Shown here: positions 6,464-13,263 of the stretch, one piece after another
Layout of the letters: each line of letters begins with the position of its first letter
Numbering within the stretch: position 1 is the stretch's first letter
Source: an uncultured Collinsella sp.
GTDB taxonomy: Bacteria; Actinomycetota; Coriobacteriia; Coriobacteriales; Coriobacteriaceae
NCBI GenBank assembly: GCA_902478875.1
Contig: CABSMZ010000029.1
Span: 1 to 14,201 of the forward strand
Length of the DNA stretch: 14,201 bases
Direction: 5' to 3'
The notes under the pieces: generated by a model
Told to the model about the DNA's origin: nothing
Seen by the model: only the letters and a program-made list of their open reading frames with translations
Databases searched by the model: none
Position numbers and translations under genes: made by a program

Positions 6464-7708
6464 TTATCGGGTGCGGCTGTGCTCCTGCAGGGCGTAGATC
6501 GATTTGTCCATGTTGAACAGATAAGCCACAACGCAGACGATGAAGAACATCGGCAGATTACCGAAACCGAAGACCTCGCAGCCAATGAGGATCGGCGCGA
6601 GTAGCGTGTTGGTGGCGCTGCCAAAGACGGCGGCGTATCCCAGCGCGGCGCAGGGCTCGACGGGCATGCCGAGAATTCCGGCGAGCACGACACCCAGGCT
6701 GGTTCCGATGGAGAACAACGGCGTCACCTCACCACCTTGATATCCTGCGGCAAGCGTGGCGATGGTGAGTGTGAATTTGAGCGCCCAGTCCCAAGGCATG
6801 ATGGTGACCTTGCCGTCACCGTTGAGCGCCGCCGATATCAGGTTGGTGCCAAGGCCGCAGTATCGCCCCTGCCACAGAACGAACAGAATCGCCGACAGCG
6901 CAAGGCCCATAACGGCAACGCGTATGTAAGGGCTGGGGAGCAGCCGCGCTGCAAGAGTCTTGGCATGGGCAAGGCACCAGGCAAAAGCGCCACCTACCAT
7001 ACCAAACGCGATACCCAACAACGCCAGCCGTCCAAGACCGGGGAGGTCGAGCGCATACGAGGCGGTAATGGCGACCTCAAACTTCTCGAGCCCCAGGGCG
7101 CCGGAGGTCATGCTTGCGGCAAGCGAAGCCGTAAGCGCGGGAAACAACGCGCGGTATTCCATGCGTCCGGCGACCAGCACCTCGACCGCAAAGACCGTGG
7201 CGGCGAGGGGCGTTCGGAAGAGTCCGGCAAAGCCGGCGGCCATGCCGATAAGCAAAAACGTGTTGCCGGGTTCTCGGAAAGGTAGACGTCGGCCGATCCA
7301 ATGCGAGACGGTTGCGCCGATCTGCACGGCTACGCCTTCGCGTCCCGCGCTGCCGCCAAAGAGATGCGTGGCCCACGTGCTCAGCATAATGAGTGGCACC
7401 AGACGCGGGGAGATGACGTCCTCGCGTCCGTGACCTACGTCGAATACTAAGCTCATGCCCCGATCGGTGCCTTTGCCCCAGGTGCGGTAGGCAAATACGA
7501 TGGCCAAGCCCATGAGGGCGAGGAAGGGAAGGAGCAGTACGATGTGCTCGTCACGGAAGGCGCCAATTGCCAGGAGCACACGACCAAAAAGGGCACAGAT
7601 GGCGCCAACGATAACGCCGATAGGGATTCCGACGGCACCCATAAGCACGAGGCAACTATAGGTGTTGACCAGGCGTTTAATTCTGCTCGATGCGCTGCTT
7701 TCCGACAC
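6464..7708 (-). CDS. CLC-family channel/transporter, probable CLC-F (EriC-F) fluoride exporter
   Basis: Polytopic membrane protein of the CLC family, 414 aa, with about a dozen hydrophobic segments. Motifs include GGSAGREGVAVQIGA, with the gating glutamate at Glu124 and Val after GREG where chloride transporters have Pro. GMSLVFD (84-90) stands where chloride CLCs have GSGIP, and YQGGEVTPLFSIG covers 323-335. From family knowledge, these replacements are typical of the CLC-F subgroup that exports fluoride in exchange for protons. The leader supports this, because it carries a fluoride-riboswitch-like element and an overlapping terminator. The GTG at 7708 is chosen: GGAGGAG sits directly upstream, and any earlier in-frame start (for example TTG at 7768) would place the terminator inside the gene. 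The general databases would call it a voltage-gated chloride channel. CLC membership is secure; fluoride specificity is a strong inference. Confidence 0.88.
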   Translation of the reverse strand: MSESSASSRIKRLVNTYSCLVLMGAVGIPIGVIVGAICALFGRVLLAIGAFRDEHIVLLLPFLALMGLAIVFAYRTWGKGTDRGMSLVFDVGHGREDVISPRLVPLIMLSTWATHLFGGSAGREGVAVQIGATVSHWIGRRLPFREPGNTFLLIGMAAGFAGLFRTPLAATVFAVEVLVAGRMEYRALFPALTASLAASMTSGALGLEKFEVAITASYALDLPGLGRLALLGIAFGMVGGAFAWCLAHAKTLAARLLPSPYIRVAVMGLALSAILFVLWQGRYCGLGTNLISAALNGDGKVTIMPWDWALKFTLTIATLAAGYQGGEVTPLFSIGTSLGVVLAGILGMPVEPCAALGYAAVFGSATNTLLAPILIGCEVFGFGNLPMFFIVCVVAYLFNMDKSIYALQEHSRTR

Positions 7709-7722
7709 TTCTCCTCCAAAAC

Positions 7723-7779
7723 AAAAAAGACTCCTGCCGCGGCGTGATGCCCAAGGGATATCACGCAACAGCAGAAGTC
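7723..7779 (-). terminator. Leader terminator (riboswitch expression platform) of the CLC gene
   Basis: On the minus strand GACTTCTGCTG (7779-7769) pairs with CGGCAGGAGTC (7739-7729), 11 bp with G-U pairs. An inner perfect stem GCGTGAT/ATCACGC (7766-7760 with 7748-7742) continues it, and TTTTTT (7728-7723) follows. It lies wholly in the leader, 15 bp before the GTG start. Its 5' arm is the same GACTTCTGC that closes the riboswitch-like motif, so ligand binding and termination would compete. Confidence 0.88.
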
Positions 7780-7849
7780 ATCAGCAACAAGGCGGTTTAG
7801 GGCGACGCGACAGTTTTACTGACGCACCCAACGGAGACAATCATTCCGC
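7771..7849 (-). promoter_or_regulatory. Probable fluoride (crcB-type) riboswitch
   Basis: Reading the minus strand, the leader contains AAACCGCC (7798-7791), then 6 nt, then GCTGATGACTTCTGC (7785-7771). This matches the 3' half of the fluoride riboswitch consensus (AAACCGC, then CTGATG with a pseudoknot strand and CTAC/CTGC). It runs directly into a terminator and precedes a CLC-F-like gene, the classic arrangement. The 5' half is less clear: CGGA-AUGAUUGUC-UCCG (about 7848-7832) resembles P1 with an AUG loop, but its loop does not pair well with the expected pseudoknot strand, and a 30-nt insertion with its own small stem follows. An RF01734 covariance-model search would settle it. Confidence 0.65.
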
Positions 7850-7855
7850 AGCGGC

Positions 7856-7884
7856 ATCATAGCGGCGGGCGCGGTTTGGGTCAA
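7856..7884 (-). promoter_or_regulatory. Promoter of the CLC gene and its leader
   Basis: Minus strand: TTGACC (7884-7879), a 17-bp spacer, TATGAT (7861-7856). This is the best sigma-70-type promoter in the window. The predicted transcription start near 7849 gives a leader of about 140 nt, which just includes the riboswitch-like element and terminator. A 9-bp inverted repeat GGCGGGCGC/GCGCCCGCC (7864-7872 with 7908-7916) brackets the -35. Confidence 0.7.
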
Positions 7885-7935
7885 ATGGTTGCCTTGGGAC
7901 AGTCTTGGCGCCCGCCCGCGCCCTCGTTTCCCCAT

Positions 7936-7975
7936 ATAAAACCTGCCAAAATAAACCTGTCCCTTTTTGGTAGGT
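7936..7975 (-). repeat. Dispersed palindromic repeat, copy 3 (inverted orientation)
   Basis: The reverse complement of 7936-7975 matches copies 1 and 2 through the core CCAAAAAGGGACAGG and TTTTGGCAGGTTTTAT, with one change in the first arm (ACCTACC for ACCTGCC). It lies between the divergent CLC and ABC promoters, not at a gene end, so terminator function does not explain this copy. Confidence 0.88.
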
Positions 7976-8024
7976 GGGAAATGGGTAATACTAAAGAGTT
8001 ATCCGACCAGATGGGAATTAATCG

Positions 8025-8726
8025 ATGGCCTATATCGAATTCAAAGACGTCATCAAGGCATACGGCGAGGGCGACGCCCGCATCCACGCGCTCGACGGCG
8101 CGAGCTTTACGGTCGAGCGCGGCGAGCTCGCCATCATTCTGGGTGCTTCGGGCGCCGGCAAGACCACGGCCCTCAACATTCTGGGCGGCATGGACACGGC
8201 AACTTCTGGCACCGTGACGGTGGACGGGCGTGACGTGAGCTCTGCCAACGAGGCTCAGCTTGTGGAATACCGTCGCGCTGACGTCGGCTTTGTCTTTCAG
8301 TTCTACAATCTGGTCCCTAACCTGACGGCGCTTGAGAACGTCGAACTCGCGGCGCAGATCTGCCCCGATTCGCTCGATGCCGAGCAAACGCTTCGCCAGG
8401 TTGGCCTGGGCGACCGCCTCGCTAACTTTCCGGCGCAGCTTTCGGGCGGCGAGCAGCAGCGCGTATCCATCGCCCGCGCGCTGGCTAAGAACCCCAAGCT
8501 GCTTTTGTGCGACGAGCCTACGGGTGCACTCGACTACAAAACTGGCAAGCAGATCTTGCAGCTGCTACAGGACACTTGCCGCAAGCAAGGCATTACGGTC
8601 ATCATCATCACCCACAACTCTGCGCTGGCGCCCATGGCCGATCGCCTGATCCGCTTTAAGAGCGGCCGCGTGGAGAGCGAGACGGTCCAGCAAAATCCTG
8701 TGCCTATCGAGACGATCGAGTGGTAG
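8025..8726 (+). CDS. ABC transporter ATP-binding protein (MacB/LolD/BceA-like)
   Basis: Cytoplasmic ATPase of an FtsX-type exporter, 233 aa. Walker A is GASGAGKTT (40-48), the Q-loop is FQFYNL, the signature is LSGGEQQR (139-146), Walker B is LLLCDEPTGALD with Asp163/Glu164, and the H-loop is THN with His197. The closest group is the MacB/LolD/FtsE type that serves permeases with large extracytoplasmic domains and no transport path through the membrane. The ATG at 8025 gives the usual MAYIEFKDV start; the ribosome-binding site is weak (GGGA, about 8013-8016). The gene abuts the permease gene, confirming the pair. The substrate is not evident; antimicrobial-peptide resistance or lipoprotein/lipid handling are the family options. 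The upstream promoter is unclear, and repeat copy 3 lies 50 bp before the start. Confidence 0.93.
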   Translation: MAYIEFKDVIKAYGEGDARIHALDGASFTVERGELAIILGASGAGKTTALNILGGMDTATSGTVTVDGRDVSSANEAQLVEYRRADVGFVFQFYNLVPNLTALENVELAAQICPDSLDAEQTLRQVGLGDRLANFPAQLSGGEQQRVSIARALAKNPKLLLCDEPTGALDYKTGKQILQLLQDTCRKQGITVIIITHNSALAPMADRLIRFKSGRVESETVQQNPVPIETIEW

Positions 8727-8731
8727 CGCCC

Positions 8732-11497
8732 ATGAATCAGGACCGCCAAAACAGTCAACGCCGCGACGCGCAGAACACGGAGCGCGAGCAGGATTTTACG
8801 ACCTACCGTACCGCCCAAAGCTCAAACGATATGGTGCCGACGGTTTTTCGCCGTGGCATCTACCGCACGATTCGCGGCAGCCTCAAACGCTTCTTGTCTA
8901 TCGTTGTGATCACCGCGCTTGGCGTGAGCGTGATGTGCGGCCTTAAGGCGGGCTGCGAGGACCTGTGTGATTCGGTCGACGCCTATTTTGACCAGCAGAA
9001 TGTCTATGACATCAACGTGCAGTCGACCTATGGTCTGACCGATGACGATCTTGCTGCGATCCAAGAGGTCGATGGCGTCGAGACGGCCGAGGGCATCTAT
9101 ACCGAGACCGCCTATACCGCCGTGGGTACGACGCGCGAGCGTGTCGTCGTACAGAGCCTCTCCAAAGAGAATATTGACCAACCGGTGCTAGTACGCGGCG
9201 AGCTGCCCGAGACTTCGGGCGAAGTGGCAGTGACCTCACGTTTTTTGAAGGCTTCTGGCAAGAAAATCGGCGATACGGTGAGCTTTGCCGCCAACGATGC
9301 GAGCTCGTCGAACCAAAGCGCCAAGGACCAGTTTGCCGATGGAGACTATACCATCACGGCCGAGGTTCTCGATCCTACCGACGTGAGCTCCGACTCGACC
9401 GTCAACGCCTTTCGTGCTGCTTCGACTGCGGACTACAAGTTCTACGTGAGCGAGGATGCCGCGACGTCGTCGTCCTACTCCGCGGTCCACGTGATCGTCG
9501 AGGGAGCCAAGAGCCTCAACTCCTATTCGGATGCCTACACGGCAAAGATCAATGAGGTCAAGGGCAATATCGAGAAGATCCGCGAGGAGCGTGAGAAGGC
9601 GCGCGCTCAGGAGCTGACGGTCGACACGCCGGCGAGTTTGGACGCGGCTGAGCGTCAGGCGAATATGGTCTTTGGGATCGAGCAGGACAACATCAACCGC
9701 ATGGCCGAGGGCAGCGACGAGCGTGCACAGGCTCAAGTCGACCTGGACCAGCGTCGTGCCGCCGCCGACCAGCAGTTTGCCGATGCCCGCGCCGAGCTCT
9801 CTGATCTGGGCGAATGCACCTGGTACATCCAGGACCGCGGCAATATCGCAAGCTACTCGAGCGTGGAGAGCGATAGTTCCTCGATCGAGGCCATCGCCAC
9901 GGTTTTCCCATTCATCTTCTTTATCGTCGCCGTGCTTATCAGCCTCACCACCGCCACCCGCATGGTCGAGGAGGAGCGCACGCTTATTGGCCTGTACAAG
10001 GCACTCGGCTATTCACGCGGGCGTATCCTGTCCAAATATGTGGACTACTCGCTGTGGGCGTGTCTGATCGGTGGCGTGCTCGGCAATATCATCGGATTTG
10101 TGGGTCTGCCGCTGTTCTTGTTTACGGTGTTCGACGACATGTACTCGCTGCCCCAGATGTTGCTTTCGTACGACATCGTGTCATCACTCGTGTCGGTAGC
10201 GCTGTTTGCCGTGGGCGTGGTGGGCGCCACGATTATCGCCTGCCGCCACGAGATGGCCGAGACCCCAGCCTCGCTCATGCGCCCCAAGGCCCCGCGCGCC
10301 GGCTCGCGCATTCTGCTCGAGCGCATCGGCTTTATCTGGCACCGCATGAGCTTTTTGAACAAGGTCGCTGCACGCAACTTATTCCGCTACAAAAAGCGCG
10401 CCTTTATGACCATCTTTGGCATTGCGGGCTGCACGGCGCTTGTGATTTGCGGTATGGGCATCCGTGATACGTCGGTCGCGTTGTCGCCCAAGCAGTACGG
10501 GCATATCACGCGCTATGACCTGCTGGCGGTTGCCAATCCCGATGATTTTTCGCAGACGTGCGCGGCACTGGATGAGCGCAGTGCAGCCAATGATTCCAAC
10601 GTGACTGTGACTTCGACGCTGCCGATTATGACCGACAACGTCACCTTTACGTTTGGCGGTAAGAGCGAGACTGTGCAGCTGATCGTGGTGCCCGATGACC
10701 GCACGGGTGACTTGGGCGATTACGTGCGCCTGGAGGATGAGCCCAAAGAACCGCTCGCCCTGCGTGACGGAGACGTGTATTTGAGCAAGAGCTCTCAGCT
10801 GGTGCTGGGGATCAAGCCGGGTGACACGGCTCACGTCCAGGATTCGTCGCTCAATGTTGCCAAGGTCAAAGTCAGCGACATCTCGCTCAACTATCTAGGC
10901 AACACGCTTTACATGACGCAGGGCACCTATGAGCGCGCGTTCGGTCGAAGTGCACGCCTTAACGGCGTCTTTGTGTTGCTTAAGGGTTCGTCGGCTGACC
11001 AGATTGCGTTTAGCAAGAAGCTTAAGAGTGACGGTTGGCTCACAATTTCGAGTACGTCCGAGCATTGGGAGAATTATGAGGCCAACTTCACCATCATCAA
11101 CTCGGTCGTGGTGCTTGTGACCTTTATGGCGGCGTGCCTGTCGTTTGTGGTGGTGTTTACGCTGTCTAATACGAATATTTCGGAGCGCGAACGCGAGCTG
11201 GCGACCATCAAGGTGCTGGGCTTCCGCCGTGGCGAGGTGCACCACTACGTCAACAAGGAGACGTTGATCCTCACGGCGATTGGCGCCGCGCTGGGCGTGC
11301 CGCTGGGTGGCCTGCTTGCCGAGAGCTTTACGTACATCCTGCAGATGCCGTCGCTGTACTTTGACGTCGAAGTCGAGCCGCTGAGCTACGTGCTTGCCGT
11401 GGTGCTTTCCTTCGGCTTTACGATCATCGTCAACCTCGCCACCAACCGAACGCTCAACAAGATCGACATGGTCGGCGCCCTCAAGAGCGCCGAGTAG
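8732..11497 (+). CDS. FtsX-type ABC transporter permease
   Basis: Large membrane subunit, about 921 aa. A charged cytoplasmic N-terminus of about 45 residues precedes the first membrane helix (about 53-74). A long extracytoplasmic region follows, including an Arg/Glu/Ala-rich predicted coiled coil (about 280-360, EKIREEREKARAQ to QQFADARAEL). Three helices near 388-410, 440-465 and 480-505 form the first FtsX domain with TRMVEEERTLIGLYKALGYS. A fifth helix is near 556-578, a second extracytoplasmic domain follows, and the last FtsX domain (about 790-915) has ERERELATIKVLGFRRGEV. This doubled layout fits large MacB-like permeases of Gram-positive bacteria. The ATG at 8732 is preferred. A GTG at 8720, overlapping the ATPase stop, is possible, and neither has a strong ribosome-binding site. 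TAG is directly followed by repeat copy 2. Confidence 0.92.
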   Translation: MNQDRQNSQRRDAQNTEREQDFTTYRTAQSSNDMVPTVFRRGIYRTIRGSLKRFLSIVVITALGVSVMCGLKAGCEDLCDSVDAYFDQQNVYDINVQSTYGLTDDDLAAIQEVDGVETAEGIYTETAYTAVGTTRERVVVQSLSKENIDQPVLVRGELPETSGEVAVTSRFLKASGKKIGDTVSFAANDASSSNQSAKDQFADGDYTITAEVLDPTDVSSDSTVNAFRAASTADYKFYVSEDAATSSSYSAVHVIVEGAKSLNSYSDAYTAKINEVKGNIEKIREEREKARAQELTVDTPASLDAAERQANMVFGIEQDNINRMAEGSDERAQAQVDLDQRRAAADQQFADARAELSDLGECTWYIQDRGNIASYSSVESDSSSIEAIATVFPFIFFIVAVLISLTTATRMVEEERTLIGLYKALGYSRGRILSKYVDYSLWACLIGGVLGNIIGFVGLPLFLFTVFDDMYSLPQMLLSYDIVSSLVSVALFAVGVVGATIIACRHEMAETPASLMRPKAPRAGSRILLERIGFIWHRMSFLNKVAARNLFRYKKRAFMTIFGIAGCTALVICGMGIRDTSVALSPKQYGHITRYDLLAVANPDDFSQTCAALDERSAANDSNVTVTSTLPIMTDNVTFTFGGKSETVQLIVVPDDRTGDLGDYVRLEDEPKEPLALRDGDVYLSKSSQLVLGIKPGDTAHVQDSSLNVAKVKVSDISLNYLGNTLYMTQGTYERAFGRSARLNGVFVLLKGSSADQIAFSKKLKSDGWLTISSTSEHWENYEANFTIINSVVVLVTFMAACLSFVVVFTLSNTNISERERELATIKVLGFRRGEVHHYVNKETLILTAIGAALGVPLGGLLAESFTYILQMPSLYFDVEVEPLSYVLAVVLSFGFTIIVNLATNRTLNKIDMVGALKSAE

Positions 11498-11536
11498 CCT
11501 GCCAAAAAGGGACAGGTTTATTTTGGCAGGTTTTAT
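11498..11536 (+). repeat. Dispersed palindromic repeat, copy 2 (terminator-like)
   Basis: CCTGCCAAAA (11498-11507), loop AGGGACAGGTTTA, TTTTGGCAGG (11521-11530), then TTTTAT. It starts immediately after the TAG of the permease gene. It is identical to copy 1 from CCTGCC through TTTTATCTG and diverges after that. Confidence 0.9.
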
Positions 11537-11538
11537 CT

Positions 11539-11580
11539 GGGCAAACGCCGGACAACCATTAGGTGGCCCGGCGTTTGCCC
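11539..11580 (+). terminator. 13-bp perfect hairpin after the permease gene
   Basis: GGGCAAACGCCGG (11539-11551) is exactly inverted at 11568-11580 around a 16-nt loop that can form CCA/TGG inside. It follows repeat copy 2 by a few bases. No U-tract follows, so it is a structural barrier rather than a textbook intrinsic terminator. Confidence 0.5.
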
Positions 11581-11696
11581 CGTCAAACGGGCTTTCCATT
11601 TGCCTTTCATTCTATTTGGCTTTCGCTCGCAGGCGTGGATGAGAGGCTCTCTTTAGCCTTCGAGATTGGGCTTGAATGGGTCGTATGCCGCAAAAC

Positions 11697-11836
11697 GGGC
11701 CTATCTACTACGTTTGCTACCACACCCTCGACCATGACAAAGATTATGAAATTAAAACCGCAGGTAGAGGGCTTGCAAATATTCGGAAAAGGCGGGTATG
11801 GTCGGCCCTCTCGAGTTAAACGTAGTAAATAGGCCC
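11697..11836. repeat. 140-bp interrupted inverted repeat in a convergent intergenic region
   Basis: GGGCCTATCTACTACGTTT (11697-11715) and AAACGTAGTAAATAGGCCC (11818-11836) are complementary at 18 of 19 positions. An inner CGACCAT/ATGGTCG pair (11729-11735 with 11798-11804) supports a larger fold. An alternative stem AGAGGGC/GCCCTCT (11766-11772 with 11805-11811) competes with it. The right arm ends in TTTT. The roughly 60-nt centre is AT-richer than its surroundings and holds no recognisable gene. It could be a minimal mobile element or a structured RNA. Confidence 0.6.
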
Positions 11837-11898
11837 TTTTCTTGGCGCGTGGTCAGCTCAATGCTAATCTCCGTGCCGGAACTGACCCAGTTGTTTGT

Positions 11899-11968
11899 AG
11901 GTTGCGGTGATATACGGACTGTTTGGCGCTTTGGAGCTTCAAAACAGTCCCTATCTCACCGCAACTTA
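11899..11968. repeat. GTTGCGGTGA-ended hairpin, copy A
   Basis: AGGTTGCGGTGATATACGG-type left arm (11899-11924) pairs with the right arm (11942-11967) at all but a few positions, with the shared tip GGACTGTTT/AAACAGTCC. It lies about 45 bp after the stop of the minus-strand regulator and could end that transcript. Its outer GTTGCGGTG is shared with the hairpin at 13136-13202. Confidence 0.7.
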
Positions 11969-12011
11969 GGAGAAGGGCGGGGGTGGTTGGGTGCTGGTGG
12001 GTCGGAGCGTG

Positions 12012-12950
12012 TTAGGCCTGTTTGCGGCACTTCCATTGTTTGCGGCACCAGCGCATGAGCGCCTTTATGACGGGAATCGTGATGAGGATGATCCATGCAG
12101 GATGGGGCTGTCCCAAACAGAGCCACATGTAGAGGAACCAAGCGATGGCGGCTGCCGGGTAGATGGCCTCGATCAGCTTAGACAGGTGGCGCCGATCGAT
12201 GAAGTCACCAATCGCGTAGTAGACGGGAACCAGAAAGACGAGGAAAAGCCCCATGCCCCATGTGCCGTAGACAATGCCGAGCACCAGATAGGCGAGAGTG
12301 ACAAGTGCGGGGAAGGGGAATTTGTTCCATGCACGTCCGACCTTGGTGTGGAAATGCTTGCCATGATGGTCGAGCTTGTCGTGTGCTTCCTTCCAGCTGG
12401 AAAACGTCTCGCCGTCGATGGTGACGGTGCCGTCGTCATTGGTGCGTACGCTATGTCCATCGTCCTCAAGCGTATCGATATGCACGCCGTCCGGCCCCAC
12501 ATGCACCTCTTCGCCCTTGCGCTCGTTGGTCACATGGATGCCGCTCCAGCCAACATGGACTTCCTCGCCTTTATTGGGATCAATGACGTGGATACCGCGC
12601 GCGAGGGAAATATCGACAAGTGGCTTATCGCTGCAATCAGCGTGCTCAGTAGAAGCCTCAGCCTCTTCAGCCTTATCTGAAGCTTTGGTGCCGGCGTTGC
12701 TGTTCTGTGCCTCATCATCAGCCTGTGAGTCATCAGCGCTAGCCACCGCCTCCCCATATAACAGCTCGTCCAACGACACGTCATACAGCGCGGCGAGCGC
12801 AATGAGGTTATCGGTATCGGGTGAGGACTCGCTGCGCTCCCATTTACTAACAGCCTGGCGGCTTACGCCCAGCTGGGCAGCAAGCGCCTCCTGAGAAAGG
12901 CCGGCAGCTTTACGGCGATCGACGAGGCGCTGTGCCATCGCAAGATCCAT
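12012..12950 (-). CDS. Membrane-anchored XRE-family transcriptional regulator
   Basis: 312-aa protein combining a DNA-binding domain with a membrane anchor. Residues 5-60 are a helix-turn-helix of the Cro/XRE type (RRKAAGLSQEALAAQLGVSRQAVSKWERSES). An acidic, Ala/Ser-rich linker covers about 66-110. Residues 119-158 hold an 18-residue repeat, GIHVxxxxKGEEVHVGxx, present twice plus a third GVHI. A histidine cluster HDKLDHHGKHFH (190-201) follows, and then about four hydrophobic segments (about 215-248, 258-280, 284-299) with a basic tail. The start is ATG 12950, because AAAGGA lies 6-8 bases upstream; an in-frame ATG at 13022 would read through the promoter. The domain order suggests a regulator sensing at the membrane, perhaps autoregulatory. 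Signal and targets are unknown. The DNA-binding call is firm. Confidence 0.88.
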   Translation of the reverse strand: MDLAMAQRLVDRRKAAGLSQEALAAQLGVSRQAVSKWERSESSPDTDNLIALAALYDVSLDELLYGEAVASADDSQADDEAQNSNAGTKASDKAEEAEASTEHADCSDKPLVDISLARGIHVIDPNKGEEVHVGWSGIHVTNERKGEEVHVGPDGVHIDTLEDDGHSVRTNDDGTVTIDGETFSSWKEAHDKLDHHGKHFHTKVGRAWNKFPFPALVTLAYLVLGIVYGTWGMGLFLVFLVPVYYAIGDFIDRRHLSKLIEAIYPAAAIAWFLYMWLCLGQPHPAWIILITIPVIKALMRWCRKQWKCRKQA

Positions 12951-12976
12951 GGTGGTTCCTTTCGTTTGATGGTCGA

Positions 12977-13005
12977 ATCGTATGAGCCGAGTATGCCGAG
13001 AACAA
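12977..13005 (-). promoter_or_regulatory. Candidate promoter of the XRE regulator gene
   Basis: Minus strand: TTGTTC (13005-13000), 17-bp spacer, TACGAT (12982-12977), giving a leader of about 20 nt that contains the AAAGGA ribosome-binding site. The -35 overlaps operator candidate 1. Confidence 0.5.
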
Positions 13006-13013
13006 CCGGTAGC
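13001..13013. promoter_or_regulatory. Operator candidate 1, overlapping the -35
   Basis: AACAACCGGTAGC, matching the site at 13054-13066 at 12 of 13 positions and centred on the palindrome ACCGGT. It covers the -35 of the regulator gene, a position suited to autorepression. Confidence 0.45.
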
Positions 13014-13053
13014 GACCACCATTTCTAGTTAGAATCTGCCCCAACCCTACCGC

Positions 13054-13066
13054 AACTACCGGTAGC
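13054..13066. promoter_or_regulatory. Operator candidate 2, 53 bp upstream of candidate 1
   Basis: AACTACCGGTAGC contains the perfect 10-bp palindrome CTACCGGTAG (13056-13065). The 53-bp spacing from candidate 1 is close to five helical turns, placing both on the same DNA face. Confidence 0.45.
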
Positions 13067-13135
13067 AATCCCTAACGACCAGCCATTTTGGGACAAATGT
13101 CAGTGCAAGTAGCAGCCAAGAGTCCCCACTCAGTA

Positions 13136-13202
13136 AGTTGCGGTGGAATAGTTTCTAGATTCAGCCATTTGCGGGCTAAGCGGGAACTATTTCACCGCAA
13201 CT
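13136..13202. repeat. GTTGCGGTG-ended hairpin, copy B
   Basis: AGTTGCGGTGGAATAGTTTC (13136-13155) and the inverted arm 13183-13202 match at 18 of 20 positions around a 27-nt loop. The outer AGTTGCGGTG and ATAG are shared with copy A at 11899-11968, whereas loops and inner stems differ. It lies between the pfk terminus and the regulator promoter. Confidence 0.75.
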
Positions 13203-13263
13203 CAATTCCGGCCCAGGCACCCGCAGCAAGAAGACGAATAGCCCCGGCGAGTATGTAAACGCA

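Noticed and set aside
7709..7768. An upstream extension of the CLC protein starting at a TTG codon at 7768.
   Set aside because: It would translate through the leader terminator, and the GTG at 7708 has a strong GGAGGAG ribosome-binding site.
5551..11536. The three 40-bp repeats as a CRISPR or as a composite transposon.
   Set aside because: The copies are kilobases apart, in mixed orientation, separated by ordinary housekeeping genes, with no cas or transposase gene.
11563..11832. Small plus-strand open frame of 89 codons in the convergent gap.
   Set aside because: No ribosome-binding site, no family likeness, and it spans the 140-bp inverted repeat whose symmetry explains the sequence.
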